Below are positions 24,341-32,666 of a stretch of 64,000 bases of DNA, one piece after another; within the stretch, counting starts at the first letter, position 1, and each line of letters opens with the position of its first letter. The notes beneath the pieces are model-generated. The model was not told where the DNA came from. It saw only the letters and a list, made by a program, of their open reading frames with translations, and did not search any database. Where the stretch lies: the NCBI RefSeq assembly GCF_014203125.1, contig NZ_JACHIH010000007.1, positions 1 to 64,000 of the forward strand. Direction: 5' to 3'. A program made the position numbers and the translations under genes. The stretch comes from Rhodopseudomonas rhenobacensis (GTDB lineage: Bacteria; Pseudomonadota; Alphaproteobacteria; Rhizobiales; Xanthobacteraceae).

Positions 24341-25622
24341 CCGACTGACAACGCCCGGCATCAGCCCGCAGCTCGACCTCGATGCTCATCGGCGGCGGGA
24401 TCAGCGTCACTGATGCCTTCGGCCGCGGCGGAGGGTTCGGAGTGACCGACGTAAACCGGAAGGCGGCAGCCATTTCGAGTGCCAGTAACTGAAGCTCGAG
24501 CATGGCGACACCCATCCCGGCGCAAGCGCGAGGACCGGCGCCGAACGGCAGGTACGCATCGGTTGAATAGGTGCGATCCATCAGGAATTGGTCCGGCTGA
24601 TCCCAATAGCGGGGATCCCGCTGAAGTTGCCAGGGAGAGATCAACAGAGAAGTGCCCTTGGCGAGTTTATGGCCGGCTATCGTGGTCGAGCTCATCACTT
24701 CACGCGAGAACCACCACGCTCCAGGATAAAGCCGGCAGACTTCCCTCACCAGCGTGGCGCTTAATTCCGCGCGTCGGACGGCATCGGCCCGCAACTCGCC
24801 TGACCCATCCGCGCACTCTGACGCTTCCGCCGCGATCGATTGCATCAGGTCTGGATCAACCGCCAGATGATACAAGATCCACGCGGCCGTGGTGCCCGTG
24901 GTATGGTGACCTGCGAGCAGCAAGGTCAGGATTTCATCGTGCAATTCCTCGTCGGTGAGTCCCAGGTCCTCCAGGTCCTTCAGCACACTTGCGCTGCCAG
25001 CCCTTTCGCGCAGTCTCTGGACGACGGTCGACATCGCCAGTTTGGCGAAGTCCCGGCGTCGCTTTTGGCGATACCAGCCGACCGGACCGACGGGCAGCAC
25101 GCGAAACATGTCGTCGGCGAGGTCGTCCTCGATCATGCCCACCGCCTGCACCAGTGCTTGTTCGTCGCCAGCCGAAATGAGCTGCGTCCCGAACACCGCG
25201 ATGCAGATGGTTCGGAGGGCAAGGGCTGCGGTGTGCCTGTGTGGATCGAAACAACCCAGGCGTCCGATCTTGGCGCCGACCGCGCGGATTTCAGCACACA
25301 GTTCCGGCAGGTAGCGCTCCACGGCGCCCTTCGCCATGCGCTTCTGCAGGACGTCCCGTCGGCGCTTGTGCTTCTCGCCGTGCAGCATCAATGAACTCTG
25401 CCCCAGGATGGGCTGCAATTTCCTGATCAGCCGACCTTTGCCGATTTCGGTTTCGGGAGCCTTCAACATCGGCCGGATCAGCGCCGGATCGGTGACCAGC
25501 AAGACCGGCTTCGGTCCCAGATGCAATCTTTCGAGGCCGACGGGCGCTCGGTTGCCCCGGTCCAGGAGAAACCGCAGCGGATCACGCCGGAATGCTCGCA
25601 CGTCGGAGAATGCGTGTGTCAT
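24279..25622 (-). CDS. Cytochrome P450 coupled to luxI
   Basis: This 447-residue soluble P450 has the I-helix oxygen-binding motif AGHHTT (about 237-242), the ExxR pair in EVCR (294-297) and the haem-binding loop FGAGPRACAG with Cys367. The start at 25622 (MTHAFSD, behind TGGAG) lies 41 bp inside the 3' end of the luxI-type gene, so translation is probably coupled to that of the signal synthase. No ferredoxin or reductase gene is near, so electrons must come from elsewhere. A role in modifying the acyl-homoserine lactone, or in making a quorum-controlled product, is inference. Confidence 0.85.
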   Translation of the reverse strand: MTHAFSDVRAFRRDPLRFLLDRGNRAPVGLERLHLGPKPVLLVTDPALIRPMLKAPETEIGKGRLIRKLQPILGQSSLMLHGEKHKRRRDVLQKRMAKGAVERYLPELCAEIRAVGAKIGRLGCFDPHRHTAALALRTICIAVFGTQLISAGDEQALVQAVGMIEDDLADDMFRVLPVGPVGWYRQKRRRDFAKLAMSTVVQRLRERAGSASVLKDLEDLGLTDEELHDEILTLLLAGHHTTGTTAAWILYHLAVDPDLMQSIAAEASECADGSGELRADAVRRAELSATLVREVCRLYPGAWWFSREVMSSTTIAGHKLAKGTSLLISPWQLQRDPRYWDQPDQFLMDRTYSTDAYLPFGAGPRACAGMGVAMLELQLLALEMAAAFRFTSVTPNPPPRPKASVTLIPPPMSIEVELRADAGRCQSVMAWPDVQPARSRAVGRSFW

Positions 25623-26241
25623 CTTGGATCTCCAGGTTTCGCGACAAATCGAGGAATTTATGCAGCCCGCGGTTGATCGCGGGATCGAGAGGAATTTCGC
25701 CGGCAACCGCCGTGAGGCTCGCGCCGCGACTATCAGTTCCGATGATCGCCGGTGCACCCAACCGGTGGGTGATGATGTCCATCCGTCCGAGGAAGCGCTC
25801 ATAGGCCAGGTCAGCAAGCGCGACCAACGAGGTTGCACGGCGGGATTCTGCGAACCGAAACATGGCTGCATAGTTCATGCGAGCCGCTTCAACCCCATTT
25901 CCAACTGGCGGGAGCACGCCGAACCGGCTGATCTCCCAAATATCGGGGCTCCGCGGAAAGCCCCGCTCTGCGAGGTGCGGAGCGATCTCTTGCGACAGGT
26001 ATGGCTGGTCGGTGCGGATCGCCCGGAACCCGCCCACAAGTTCGCCGCGATGGAACAGCAGGCAGTGCTGCGCTCCCGCGGTATCGAACTGATCGCGCTC
26101 GATGTCGCCTTGGGTCGGTAATTGCCAACCGCACTTGTCGACGAACAGGCGCTTGCGCAACCGCAGCAACGCCCGCACACTGCCGGGGTCGATATCTTCA
26201 GTAGTGATCAGGGCTTGGTATCGGGTGGGGGGACCGTGCAT
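25582..26241 (-). CDS. LuxI-type acyl-homoserine-lactone synthase
   Basis: It makes a homoserine-lactone signal from SAM and an acyl- or aryl-CoA/ACP. The 219-residue protein keeps the invariant residues of the family: R29 and F33 in RKRLF, W39 in CGW, D50 and D53 in RDQFD, Arg in GGFRAIRT, and E103/R106 in WEISRFGV. GGGAGATGAGTT precedes the ATG. It is divergent from a luxR-type gene 79 bp away. Relatives in this bacterial group make p-coumaroyl-, cinnamoyl- or branched-chain lactones; the sequence alone does not tell which one this makes. Confidence 0.88.
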   Translation of the reverse strand: MHGPPTRYQALITTEDIDPGSVRALLRLRKRLFVDKCGWQLPTQGDIERDQFDTAGAQHCLLFHRGELVGGFRAIRTDQPYLSQEIAPHLAERGFPRSPDIWEISRFGVLPPVGNGVEAARMNYAAMFRFAESRRATSLVALADLAYERFLGRMDIITHRLGAPAIIGTDSRGASLTAVAGEIPLDPAINRGLHKFLDLSRNLEIQDDTRILRRASIPA

Positions 26242-26320
26242 AACTCATCTCCCAAAAAGCATGTCATCTTGGGCAAAGAGCGAACGGTGCCGGCACCCCC
26301 GAAAAGGGGGGGATTTCGAA
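26242..26320. promoter_or_regulatory. luxI/luxR divergent regulatory region
   Basis: The 79-bp gap contains a perfect palindrome GGTGCCGGCACC at 26286-26297. It also has a hairpin CCCCC-GAAAA-GGGGG at 26296-26310 whose 3' arm is the G-rich ribosome site of the luxR gene, and a CCCAA/TTGGG pair around 26251-26274. The first is a candidate operator; the second could hide the ribosome site in the mRNA. Confidence 0.45.
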
Positions 26321-27094
26321 ATGAAGCTGTGTGATGCGATTTCCGTCATCGAATCAGCGGATTGCATGGATGATCTGAGAATCTCCCTTCACCAGATTAT
26401 CCAAGACTACGGGTTTGCTAGTTTTGCATTCTTAGATGCAGCCCGCCCGGAGCTTGATGTTCCCTACTACACGGGCACCCATCCGATCGCCTGGGAGCAC
26501 GCTTACCGCCAGAACGATTTCATCCGTGTTGATCCTGCCCTGGCCAGGGCGCGACGAACCAACACCCCGTTTGCCTGGCACCACCTGGATCTTCCAAGGC
26601 AAATCGGGAGACGGCGTCCGCCGGAAAACCGAATGATGGATGCGGCGAAGGAGTTTGGTTTTACCGATGGATACGTGGTTCCGTTTCACTATCGGAACCG
26701 ATTGGGTGCGATTCACTCAAGTTCGACGGTATTCTTTTGGGTGGACAGCGCGTCATGTTTTCAGAAGCTCTTTGCGGAGCACAGGCACGAATTGCACCTC
26801 ATCATGATCTACTGGATTCAGCGTGCGATCGATGTGGTGGGACGAGATCGGCGCAACGCTTGCGCGATCTTTCGCCCCCCCGATGTCGAGCTACCGCTCC
26901 ACCTCACTCTCCGCGAGCGCGAGGTGATGTCTTGGGCGGCCCGTGGCAAGACCGTTGCGGATACCGCTGAGATCCTGGGGCTGTCAGCGGAAACGGTTGA
27001 CGGATTCATCAAGCAAGCGCTGCGTAAATTGAACGCGTCCAACAAGACCCACGGGGTCGCGAAGGGCATTGCCCTTGGGGTCGTGGATTTTTGA
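26321..27094 (+). CDS. LuxR-type quorum-sensing regulator
   Basis: This 257-residue transcription factor binds the signal made by the divergent synthase. The N-terminal domain keeps the ligand-pocket pattern: AWEHAYRQNDFIRVDP (Trp, Tyr, Asp, Pro), FAWHH (Trp), and EFGFTDGYVVPFH (Gly). The C-terminal domain (about 195-250) is a GerE/LuxR helix-turn-helix: LTLREREVMSWAARGKT, then ILGLSAETVDGFIKQALRKL. I chose the ATG at 26321; the open frame upstream overlaps the luxI gene and is not used. Confidence 0.9.
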   Translation: MKLCDAISVIESADCMDDLRISLHQIIQDYGFASFAFLDAARPELDVPYYTGTHPIAWEHAYRQNDFIRVDPALARARRTNTPFAWHHLDLPRQIGRRRPPENRMMDAAKEFGFTDGYVVPFHYRNRLGAIHSSSTVFFWVDSASCFQKLFAEHRHELHLIMIYWIQRAIDVVGRDRRNACAIFRPPDVELPLHLTLREREVMSWAARGKTVADTAEILGLSAETVDGFIKQALRKLNASNKTHGVAKGIALGVVDF

Positions 27095-27236
27095 AGACGA
27101 TGAAGCCGCGATAACTGACCGGCAAGCCGCGGCTCACGGCTTGGCCTTTCATTGTCCGATCTCTCGTTGATTTTGTAGTGGCTGTTGCGGCTCCGCTCGA
27201 CAGCGAAGCGAGCGCGTCGGCGCAGCAAACGTTCGG

Positions 27237-28262
27237 TCATTGAGAGGACAGATAGTTTGCAACGACGCGCCGAGCGATAGCGTTGGTCTCGGGGAGCCCG
27301 ATCGAGATGCGCGCCCAGGTTTCCAGCGGAGAGTGGCTTCGGCCGATATCAATTCCCATTGCGGCGAACTCCGCCGCCAGCAGCCGTTGCGGACGTTTGG
27401 TATCGAAGAATATGAAATTTCCCTGGGAGTCCGTGAAGCGGACGAGGTGGTCGCGAAGCATGGCCTGCCAGGCGTCGCGCTCGGCCTCCACTTGCGTGCG
27501 AACGGTGTCGATGAACGCGTGGTCGGTGAGACTTGCGTTCGCCGCGACGAGGCTGAGGCGGTTGATGTTAAAGAAGGCGCCCACTCCGATCTGGCTCATG
27601 GCGGCGGCGATATCAGGCGGGGCCAAAGCATAGCCGAATGCAAGTCCGGCGAGGGCGTGGAGCTTGGCAAAGGTGCGGAACACAATGATGCGCGCGCCTT
27701 CGCGCACCAGACGCGCTGCAGTCCTTTCGCGAAAGTCAGGCAAATAGTCCAGATAAGCTTCGTCGACCAGCACCAAAGTGCGCTGGGAAAGCCGGCGCAG
27801 AAACGTTAAGAACTCCTCCTTCTGTTCGACGAGTCCGGTTGGATTGTGCGGATTCACGAGGTAGACCGCTCGTGTACGGTCGCTAACGCGCTCGGCGATC
27901 GAGGGGAGGTCGTTCTGCAAGCGATCGTTGAGCGGAATGCCGATTTCCCTGCCCCCGGCCGGAGCAACCGCGTCGACGAGCGCGGTGTAGCCGGGCTCCG
28001 AATAGAGGAACTCGCCGTTCGGACCACCGCGTGCGGCAAGGTACAGCCCGAACACATTGAGCACCTCGCCGAGCACGATTTGCTCCGGGGCGATGTTGTC
28101 CAATTCGGCGATGGTTGCCTTCAGATCGACGAGGTCATCGCCGGCGTAGCTGCTCAGGTGCGTCAGCGCATTCCGTATGGCTTGCAGCGCCCGCGGCGAG
28201 GGGCCGAACGGGTTCTCATTCAGGGACAAACGGATTCCGTTGTGCAAGGTTGGCATCGCCAT
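27237..28262 (-). CDS. HisC-like PLP aminotransferase (fold type I)
   Basis: This 341-residue enzyme looks like histidinol-phosphate aminotransferase: LSLNENPFGPSP at the N-terminus, VNPHNPTGL (PLP-binding Asn/Pro), VDEAYLDY (Asp and Tyr) and RTFAKLHALAGLAFGY with the Schiff-base Lys. It lacks part of the usual C-terminus and is not next to other his genes, so it more likely serves an aromatic amino acid or a specialised substrate. A ribosome site is weak. It is convergent with the luxR gene. A link to the signal precursor pathway is possible but only inference. Confidence 0.7.
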   Translation of the reverse strand: MAMPTLHNGIRLSLNENPFGPSPRALQAIRNALTHLSSYAGDDLVDLKATIAELDNIAPEQIVLGEVLNVFGLYLAARGGPNGEFLYSEPGYTALVDAVAPAGGREIGIPLNDRLQNDLPSIAERVSDRTRAVYLVNPHNPTGLVEQKEEFLTFLRRLSQRTLVLVDEAYLDYLPDFRERTAARLVREGARIIVFRTFAKLHALAGLAFGYALAPPDIAAAMSQIGVGAFFNINRLSLVAANASLTDHAFIDTVRTQVEAERDAWQAMLRDHLVRFTDSQGNFIFFDTKRPQRLLAAEFAAMGIDIGRSHSPLETWARISIGLPETNAIARRVVANYLSSQ

Positions 28263-28455
28263 GGTATTTTCGCATGATCATTGCGTGGATCGCCATAATA
28301 ACACGCTTGAGGCACGGCCGGATGCACCGTCAGGACGGGTCAATCAGTTTTTTCGCGCGAATTGCGAGTTGCTAACTCGCGTGCGTGACCGTTGTTGCCG
28401 CCCCTGAGAGCCACGCGCGGGCCATATATTGAGCATTGCCGGCCCGCCGGGCGCT

Positions 28456-28800
28456 TCAATCCGCAACGGAGGTCGCGCCGGCCGGGGCGGGTTCGATGAC
28501 GGTCACCGTTCCGGCCTCGTTGTCGGTCTTGGCGAACACCGTGAAGAACTCGATCTCCGGCGCCGTCCCGTAGCGTTGAATGATGCCGTCGCGCCAGGGT
28601 CCGGAGTAGAACGCCTCGGCGTCCGCCAGGCTCGCCCATTGATACACGCCGCCGGCGACGCCGCGCTCGCTCCAGATGAAGTGCTTGCTGAGCAGTCCTT
28701 GCACCGACTGGAAACCCGGAGCGATCGTTTCGAAATGATCGCGGCATGCGGCACGATCGATATGCGCGGGCAGGCGATAGCGCACAATGGCGGTGATCAT
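28456..28800 (-). CDS. Antibiotic-biosynthesis-monooxygenase-fold protein
   Basis: This 114-residue protein has the small ferredoxin-like ABM/YdhR-type layout: MITAIVRYRLPAHIDRAACRD, PGFQSVQGLLSKHFIW, GGVYQWASLADAEAFYSGPW. Such dimeric proteins act as cofactor-free monooxygenases or haem-degrading-like enzymes. GGAGG precedes the ATG. It is the last gene of a probable five-gene operon with the sulfonate-type transporter and OsmC, which hints at oxidation of an imported organic sulfur compound; no substrate can be assigned. Confidence 0.6.
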   Translation of the reverse strand: MITAIVRYRLPAHIDRAACRDHFETIAPGFQSVQGLLSKHFIWSERGVAGGVYQWASLADAEAFYSGPWRDGIIQRYGTAPEIEFFTVFAKTDNEAGTVTVIEPAPAGATSVAD

Positions 28801-28831
28801 CGGTCCTCCATGGACGGCGGGAGCGCAACGG

Positions 28832-29341
28832 CTAGACGCGATGCAGCGAGACTGAAACCTTCGGGCCGTTCTTGATGGTCTGATACACCACGCAATAGCG
28901 CTCGGTGAGTTTCAGCAACAGATCGAGCTTGTCCTGCGGCGCATCCGTTCGGACCTCAAATCGCAGCCGGATCTCGCGAAAGCCGACAGGCGCTTCCTTG
29001 TCGACGCCGAGCGTGCCGCGAAAATCCAGATCGCCCTCAGCGAACACCTCGCCCCGCGATAGCGGCAGCTCGATCGCGGTGGCAACCGACTTCAGCGTGA
29101 CGCCGGCGCAGGCGACCAGCGCCTCCAGCAGCATGTCGCCGGAGCAGAGCTCGAGCCCGGAGCCGCCGGTCGCCGGATGCAGACCGGCCGTCGCCAGAGC
29201 CTTTCCGGTTTCGACCTTGCAACTGATTTCGTCGGCGTCGATCGCGCCCTTGGCCTTCAAGGTGATCAGCGCGGTGGCCGGATCGGCCTTGTAGCGCTCC
29301 TTGATCGGTGCCTGCAGCGCACGCAATTCCAGCGCATCCAT
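28832..29341 (-). CDS. OsmC/Ohr family peroxiredoxin-like protein
   Basis: The 169-residue protein has the two family cysteines in LVACAGVTLKSVA and LTERYCVVYQT, which reduce organic hydroperoxides or bind thiols. GSGLELCSGDMLLEAL and the Glu/Arg-rich strand FREIRLRFEVR fit OsmC rather than Ohr. GGGAGGAGC precedes the ATG. It starts 27 bp after the ABC ATPase gene, so it likely belongs to the sulfonate-type transport operon. Confidence 0.8.
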   Translation of the reverse strand: MDALELRALQAPIKERYKADPATALITLKAKGAIDADEISCKVETGKALATAGLHPATGGSGLELCSGDMLLEALVACAGVTLKSVATAIELPLSRGEVFAEGDLDFRGTLGVDKEAPVGFREIRLRFEVRTDAPQDKLDLLLKLTERYCVVYQTIKNGPKVSVSLHRV

Positions 29342-29368
29342 CGATCGCTCCTCCCAGGTTTTGCATGC

Positions 29369-30148
29369 TTATATCCCAGCGCCCGCGTTGAGCAAATCGT
29401 CGTCTTGGTGCCGATGACGTTGCAGGGAGAGGTCAAGCGAGTGCAAGACGGCGCGCTTGACGTCTTCGAAGGACGCCGAGGAGCGGTCGCGCGGACGCGG
29501 CAGATCGGTCCGGATTTCCTCGAACAACCGTCCCGGCCGCGGTCGCATCACCAGCACGCGGTCGGCAAGCGCCACCGCTTCCTCGACGTCGTGGGTCACC
29601 AGGATCAGCGTCGGTCGGGTATCGGCCCAGAGATCGAGCAGGTGGTCCTGCAGATCGGTGCGGGTGAACGCGTCGAGCGCCGAGAACGGCTCGTCGAGCA
29701 GAATGACTTCCGGCTGCGGCACCAGTGCTCGCGCGATCGCCACGCGCTGGGCTTGACCGCCGGAAAGCTCGCGTGGCCATGCTTTGGCTTTGTCCGCAAG
29801 CCCAACTCGGGCAAGCGCGACGGCGACACGTGAATGGCGCTCTGATCGCGGCAGCCCGTCGAGACCGAAGCCGATATTGTCGGCGACACTCAGCCACGGC
29901 AGCAGCCGCGCCTCTTGGAAGATGATGCCGATCTTGGGGTGTGGCGCGGTGACGCTCTCACCGTCGAGCGCGACAGTGCCTGCGGTCGCTCGATCGAGTC
30001 CGGCGATCGCACGCAGCAATGTCGACTTGCCGCAACCCGAGCCGCCGATCACCGCAACGATCTCGCCGAGATTGATTCTTGCAGAGAACGATTGCAGCGC
30101 GTGGACGCCGTTGGGGTAGGTCTTGTCGACGCCGTCGAGCACCAGCAT
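29369..30148 (-). CDS. Sulfonate/taurine/nitrate-type ABC transporter ATPase
   Basis: This 259-residue SsuB/TauB-like ATPase powers import through the membrane partner at 30148-30990. Walker A is GGSGCGKST, the Q-loop is IIFQEARLLPW, the signature is LSGGQAQRVAIARAL, Walker B is VILLDEPFSALD, and the switch His is in LVTHDVEEAV. The ATG overlaps the permease stop (TGATG). Solute type is inferred from the family and from the sulfur-related surroundings. Confidence 0.88.
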   Translation of the reverse strand: MLVLDGVDKTYPNGVHALQSFSARINLGEIVAVIGGSGCGKSTLLRAIAGLDRATAGTVALDGESVTAPHPKIGIIFQEARLLPWLSVADNIGFGLDGLPRSERHSRVAVALARVGLADKAKAWPRELSGGQAQRVAIARALVPQPEVILLDEPFSALDAFTRTDLQDHLLDLWADTRPTLILVTHDVEEAVALADRVLVMRPRPGRLFEEIRTDLPRPRDRSSASFEDVKRAVLHSLDLSLQRHRHQDDDLLNAGAGI

Positions 30149-30990
30149 CAAATCTCTCCGTCGTGACGCCCGAACGCATCCTGCCAGCGCAGCAGCGGTG
30201 CCGTTGCGATCTCGATCAGCCAGTCGGTGGTCTTGCCGAGCAAGGAAAAGATCACGATCGCCGCGACGATCTGCGCCGGCTTGCCGAGCTGCTGCCCGTC
30301 GATCAGCAGGAAGCCGAGCCCCTCCGAAGCGCCCATGAATTCCGCCGCGACGACGAACATCCAGCCAAGCCCGAGCCCGACGCGGAGCGCCAGCACATAG
30401 GCCGGCAGCACCGCCGGCAGCAGGATGCGCCGGATCATCGCCGGGCCGGACAACCGGAACGCGCGGCCGACCTCGACGATCTTGCGGTCCACCGAGCGGA
30501 TCGCGCCCATCATGCCGAGATACACCGGGAAGAACACGCCGATCGCGATCAGCGCCACCTTCGAGGTCTCGAAGATGCCGAGCCACAGAATGAATAGCGG
30601 CACCCAGGCGATCGATGGGATGGCGCGGAGCGCCTGCACGGTCGGATCGAGCAGCCGGCGCGCCAGGCTCCAATAGCCGGCGACGGCGCCGAGCAGCGTG
30701 CCGGAGAGCACGCCGAGACCGAAACCGGCGGCGACGCGGCCGAGCGTGGCGGCGACATGGCGGGCGAGTTCCCCGGTTCTCGCCAGCTCGGCGAGGGTGG
30801 CGAACACCCGCGAAGGCGGCGGCACCAGCCGGCCGGTGGAATAGCCGAGATACACGGCCGTTTCCCAGCCGAACGCCACCATCAGCGGCAACAGCAATCC
30901 GAGCACCGGCCCCCGCCAAAGCCGCGCGCGGCGCGGCGCCGGTGCAACCACCGTCGTGACGGGCGCGGCATTGTCTAACGTCATGGCCAT
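30148..30990 (-). CDS. Sulfonate/taurine/nitrate-type ABC transporter permease
   Basis: This is a 280-residue inner-membrane subunit with about six hydrophobic segments. The EAA-type cytoplasmic loop reads VGRAFRLSGPAMIRRILLPAVLPAYVLALRVG in two parts at about residues 175-206. Its start is uncertain: I use MAMTLDN at 30990, with an in-frame start six codons upstream. It lies between its binding protein (158 bp upstream) and its ATPase (overlapping). Confidence 0.87.
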   Translation of the reverse strand: MAMTLDNAAPVTTVVAPAPRRARLWRGPVLGLLLPLMVAFGWETAVYLGYSTGRLVPPPSRVFATLAELARTGELARHVAATLGRVAAGFGLGVLSGTLLGAVAGYWSLARRLLDPTVQALRAIPSIAWVPLFILWLGIFETSKVALIAIGVFFPVYLGMMGAIRSVDRKIVEVGRAFRLSGPAMIRRILLPAVLPAYVLALRVGLGLGWMFVVAAEFMGASEGLGFLLIDGQQLGKPAQIVAAIVIFSLLGKTTDWLIEIATAPLLRWQDAFGRHDGEI

Positions 30991-31148
30991 GAGCAAACCG
31001 CTTCCCAACTAAGTCTCCACGTGAGCACCGCCTTCATCCAAGGGAGAGACGGCATACAATTCGAGCCACCGGATGCGGCACGGCGTGAACCGCAAGCACC
31101 GGGAACGACAACCTCGGCAGCCCCAACGCCGTTCGCCGCGCGACGAAC

Positions 31149-32123
31149 TCAGTTCGTCGGCAGCGGCACCTGATCGTCGATCAGATTGTCGAGCACGGCC
31201 TTCACGTCGACCGACGGCTGGATCACGCCGGCCTGCTGCAGCGCCAGTCCGGCGGCGAGAATGGAGTCGCGCTGCGGCGCGCCGATCCTGCTGTGGCTAA
31301 GCTCCGTTCGCTCCTTGAGTTGCTTGTCGACCACGGCCTCGGGCAGCTTGGTGACGCCGATGAACGCCTGCTTCAGATCGTCGTAATGAGCGAGCGAGTA
31401 TTTGCGCGCGTCTTCGTAGACGGCCAGCACGCGGCGAACCAAGTCGGGATGCTCCTTGAGGAAGTCCTCGCGAACGTTGAGGATGCCCCAGGTGTTGGCC
31501 TCGGGTTTGCGGTAGAACAGCCGCGCGCCTTCCTCCACTTCCGCCTGCGCCATCATCGGATCGAGGCCGGCCCAGGCATCGACGTCGCCGCGGATCAGCG
31601 CGGCCTTGCCGTCGGCGTGCTGCAGCAGAACCGGGGTGATGTCGTTCTGGTTCAGGCCGGCGCCGAGCAGGGCGCGTACCAGAAAGATATGGGGGTCGGT
31701 GCCGCGGGTCACCGCCACTCGCTTGCCCTTGAGGTCGGCAATGGAGGTGATCTTCGAGTCTTTGGTGGTCACCAGAGCGGTCCATTCGGGCCGCGAATAG
31801 ACGTAGATCGACTTGATCGGGTTGCCGTTGATCTTGGCGACCAGTGCGGCCGAACCAGCGGTGGAGCCGAAATCGATCGAGCCGGCGTTGAGGAATTCGA
31901 GCGCCTTGTTGGAGCCGGCCGACTGCACCCAGACGATGCCGATGCCGTCCTTGGCGAACTCCTTCTCGAGCAGGCCTTGCTGCTTCAGCACGATGGCCAC
32001 CGGATTGTAGGTCGCCCAATCGATCCGGATCTCCCTCGGCTTGTCAGCGGCAACTGCGGCCGAAGGCGCAAAGATTGCTACCAAGACCAGACTGATCGCC
32101 AGGCGCCGGGATATCGTCGTCAT
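31149..32123 (-). CDS. Sulfonate-type ABC substrate-binding protein (SsuA-like)
   Basis: The 324-residue periplasmic protein has a Sec signal (MTTISRRLAISLVLVAIFAP, cut near AVAADK). The mature part is of the SsuA/TauA type: EIRIDWATYNPVAIVLKQQG, IDFGSTAGSAALVAKINGNP, IADLKGKRVAVTRGTDPHIF. AAGGGGAG precedes the ATG. It is the first gene of the operon with permease, ATPase, OsmC and the ABM protein. Aliphatic sulfonates or sulfate esters are the likely ligands by family. Confidence 0.85.
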   Translation of the reverse strand: MTTISRRLAISLVLVAIFAPSAAVAADKPREIRIDWATYNPVAIVLKQQGLLEKEFAKDGIGIVWVQSAGSNKALEFLNAGSIDFGSTAGSAALVAKINGNPIKSIYVYSRPEWTALVTTKDSKITSIADLKGKRVAVTRGTDPHIFLVRALLGAGLNQNDITPVLLQHADGKAALIRGDVDAWAGLDPMMAQAEVEEGARLFYRKPEANTWGILNVREDFLKEHPDLVRRVLAVYEDARKYSLAHYDDLKQAFIGVTKLPEAVVDKQLKERTELSHSRIGAPQRDSILAAGLALQQAGVIQPSVDVKAVLDNLIDDQVPLPTN

Positions 32124-32472
32124 CGGTTTACTCCCCTTATCATTGATGCAGCGCCTCGCGTCGAGCGCAGTTTGACGCGACGATAATACCTCGACGAGAC
32201 ATTCGATGTTTCAATTAGTTATTAGCGCAAATCAACTGGAAAGACGTTCTCGCAACTGATCCATCGCGAGGATGGAGTTCTTCAGCATGGCGAGTTTCCA
32301 GCATGGGTGGCCCGCGACGCCGTGACCGTCCTGATCGAGACTGGCATCGCACGCATCGATCGATCTAAGATGCTGACCGAATGAACAGCCTTCAACATCA
32401 CGGCGGCGTCGATGTGAGCCGAAGTGCCGCCCGCCGCGCGACATGACTCCCAAGCCCAAAAGGTGACCGCTG
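32124..32472. other. Intergenic region upstream of the sulfonate-type operon
   Basis: No gene is seen. The AT-rich part at 32180-32235 probably holds the minus-strand promoter. Short minus-strand readings at 32232-32576 are low quality. Confidence 0.35.
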
Positions 32473-32655
32473 GTGATTGAACGAGCTTTGCTGACCGAGA
32501 CCCTGGCCGCGGAAGCGCTCGGACGAATTGACGCTGCGACCGGCGCGCTGGTTCCTCCGCTGCATCCATCCACCACCTATCAGCGCGGCGCCGACAATTG
32601 CTATCCGCAGGGCCGGGTCTATTCGCGTCTACGCCGAGGCCAGATCCCGGCATAG
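32473..32655 (+). pseudogene. N-terminal fragment of a cystathionine-gamma-synthase-family PLP enzyme
   Basis: A GTG start gives MIERALLTETLAAEALGRID, then ALVPPLHPSTTYQRGADNCY and PQGRVYSR before the sequence runs out. PPLHPSTTY and the Y-S-R end are the first conserved parts of Cys/Met-metabolism PLP enzymes. The next part (NPT and the whole catalytic domain) is missing, and a stop follows within ten residues. It is a truncated relic of a gene like those at 42966-45715. Confidence 0.65.
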
Positions 32656-32666
32656 CCGGCGATCGG

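Noticed and set aside
27237-28262. Histidine biosynthesis gene hisC proper.
   Set aside because: No other his gene is near and the protein sits beside the quorum-sensing locus; I keep the broader HisC-like aminotransferase call.
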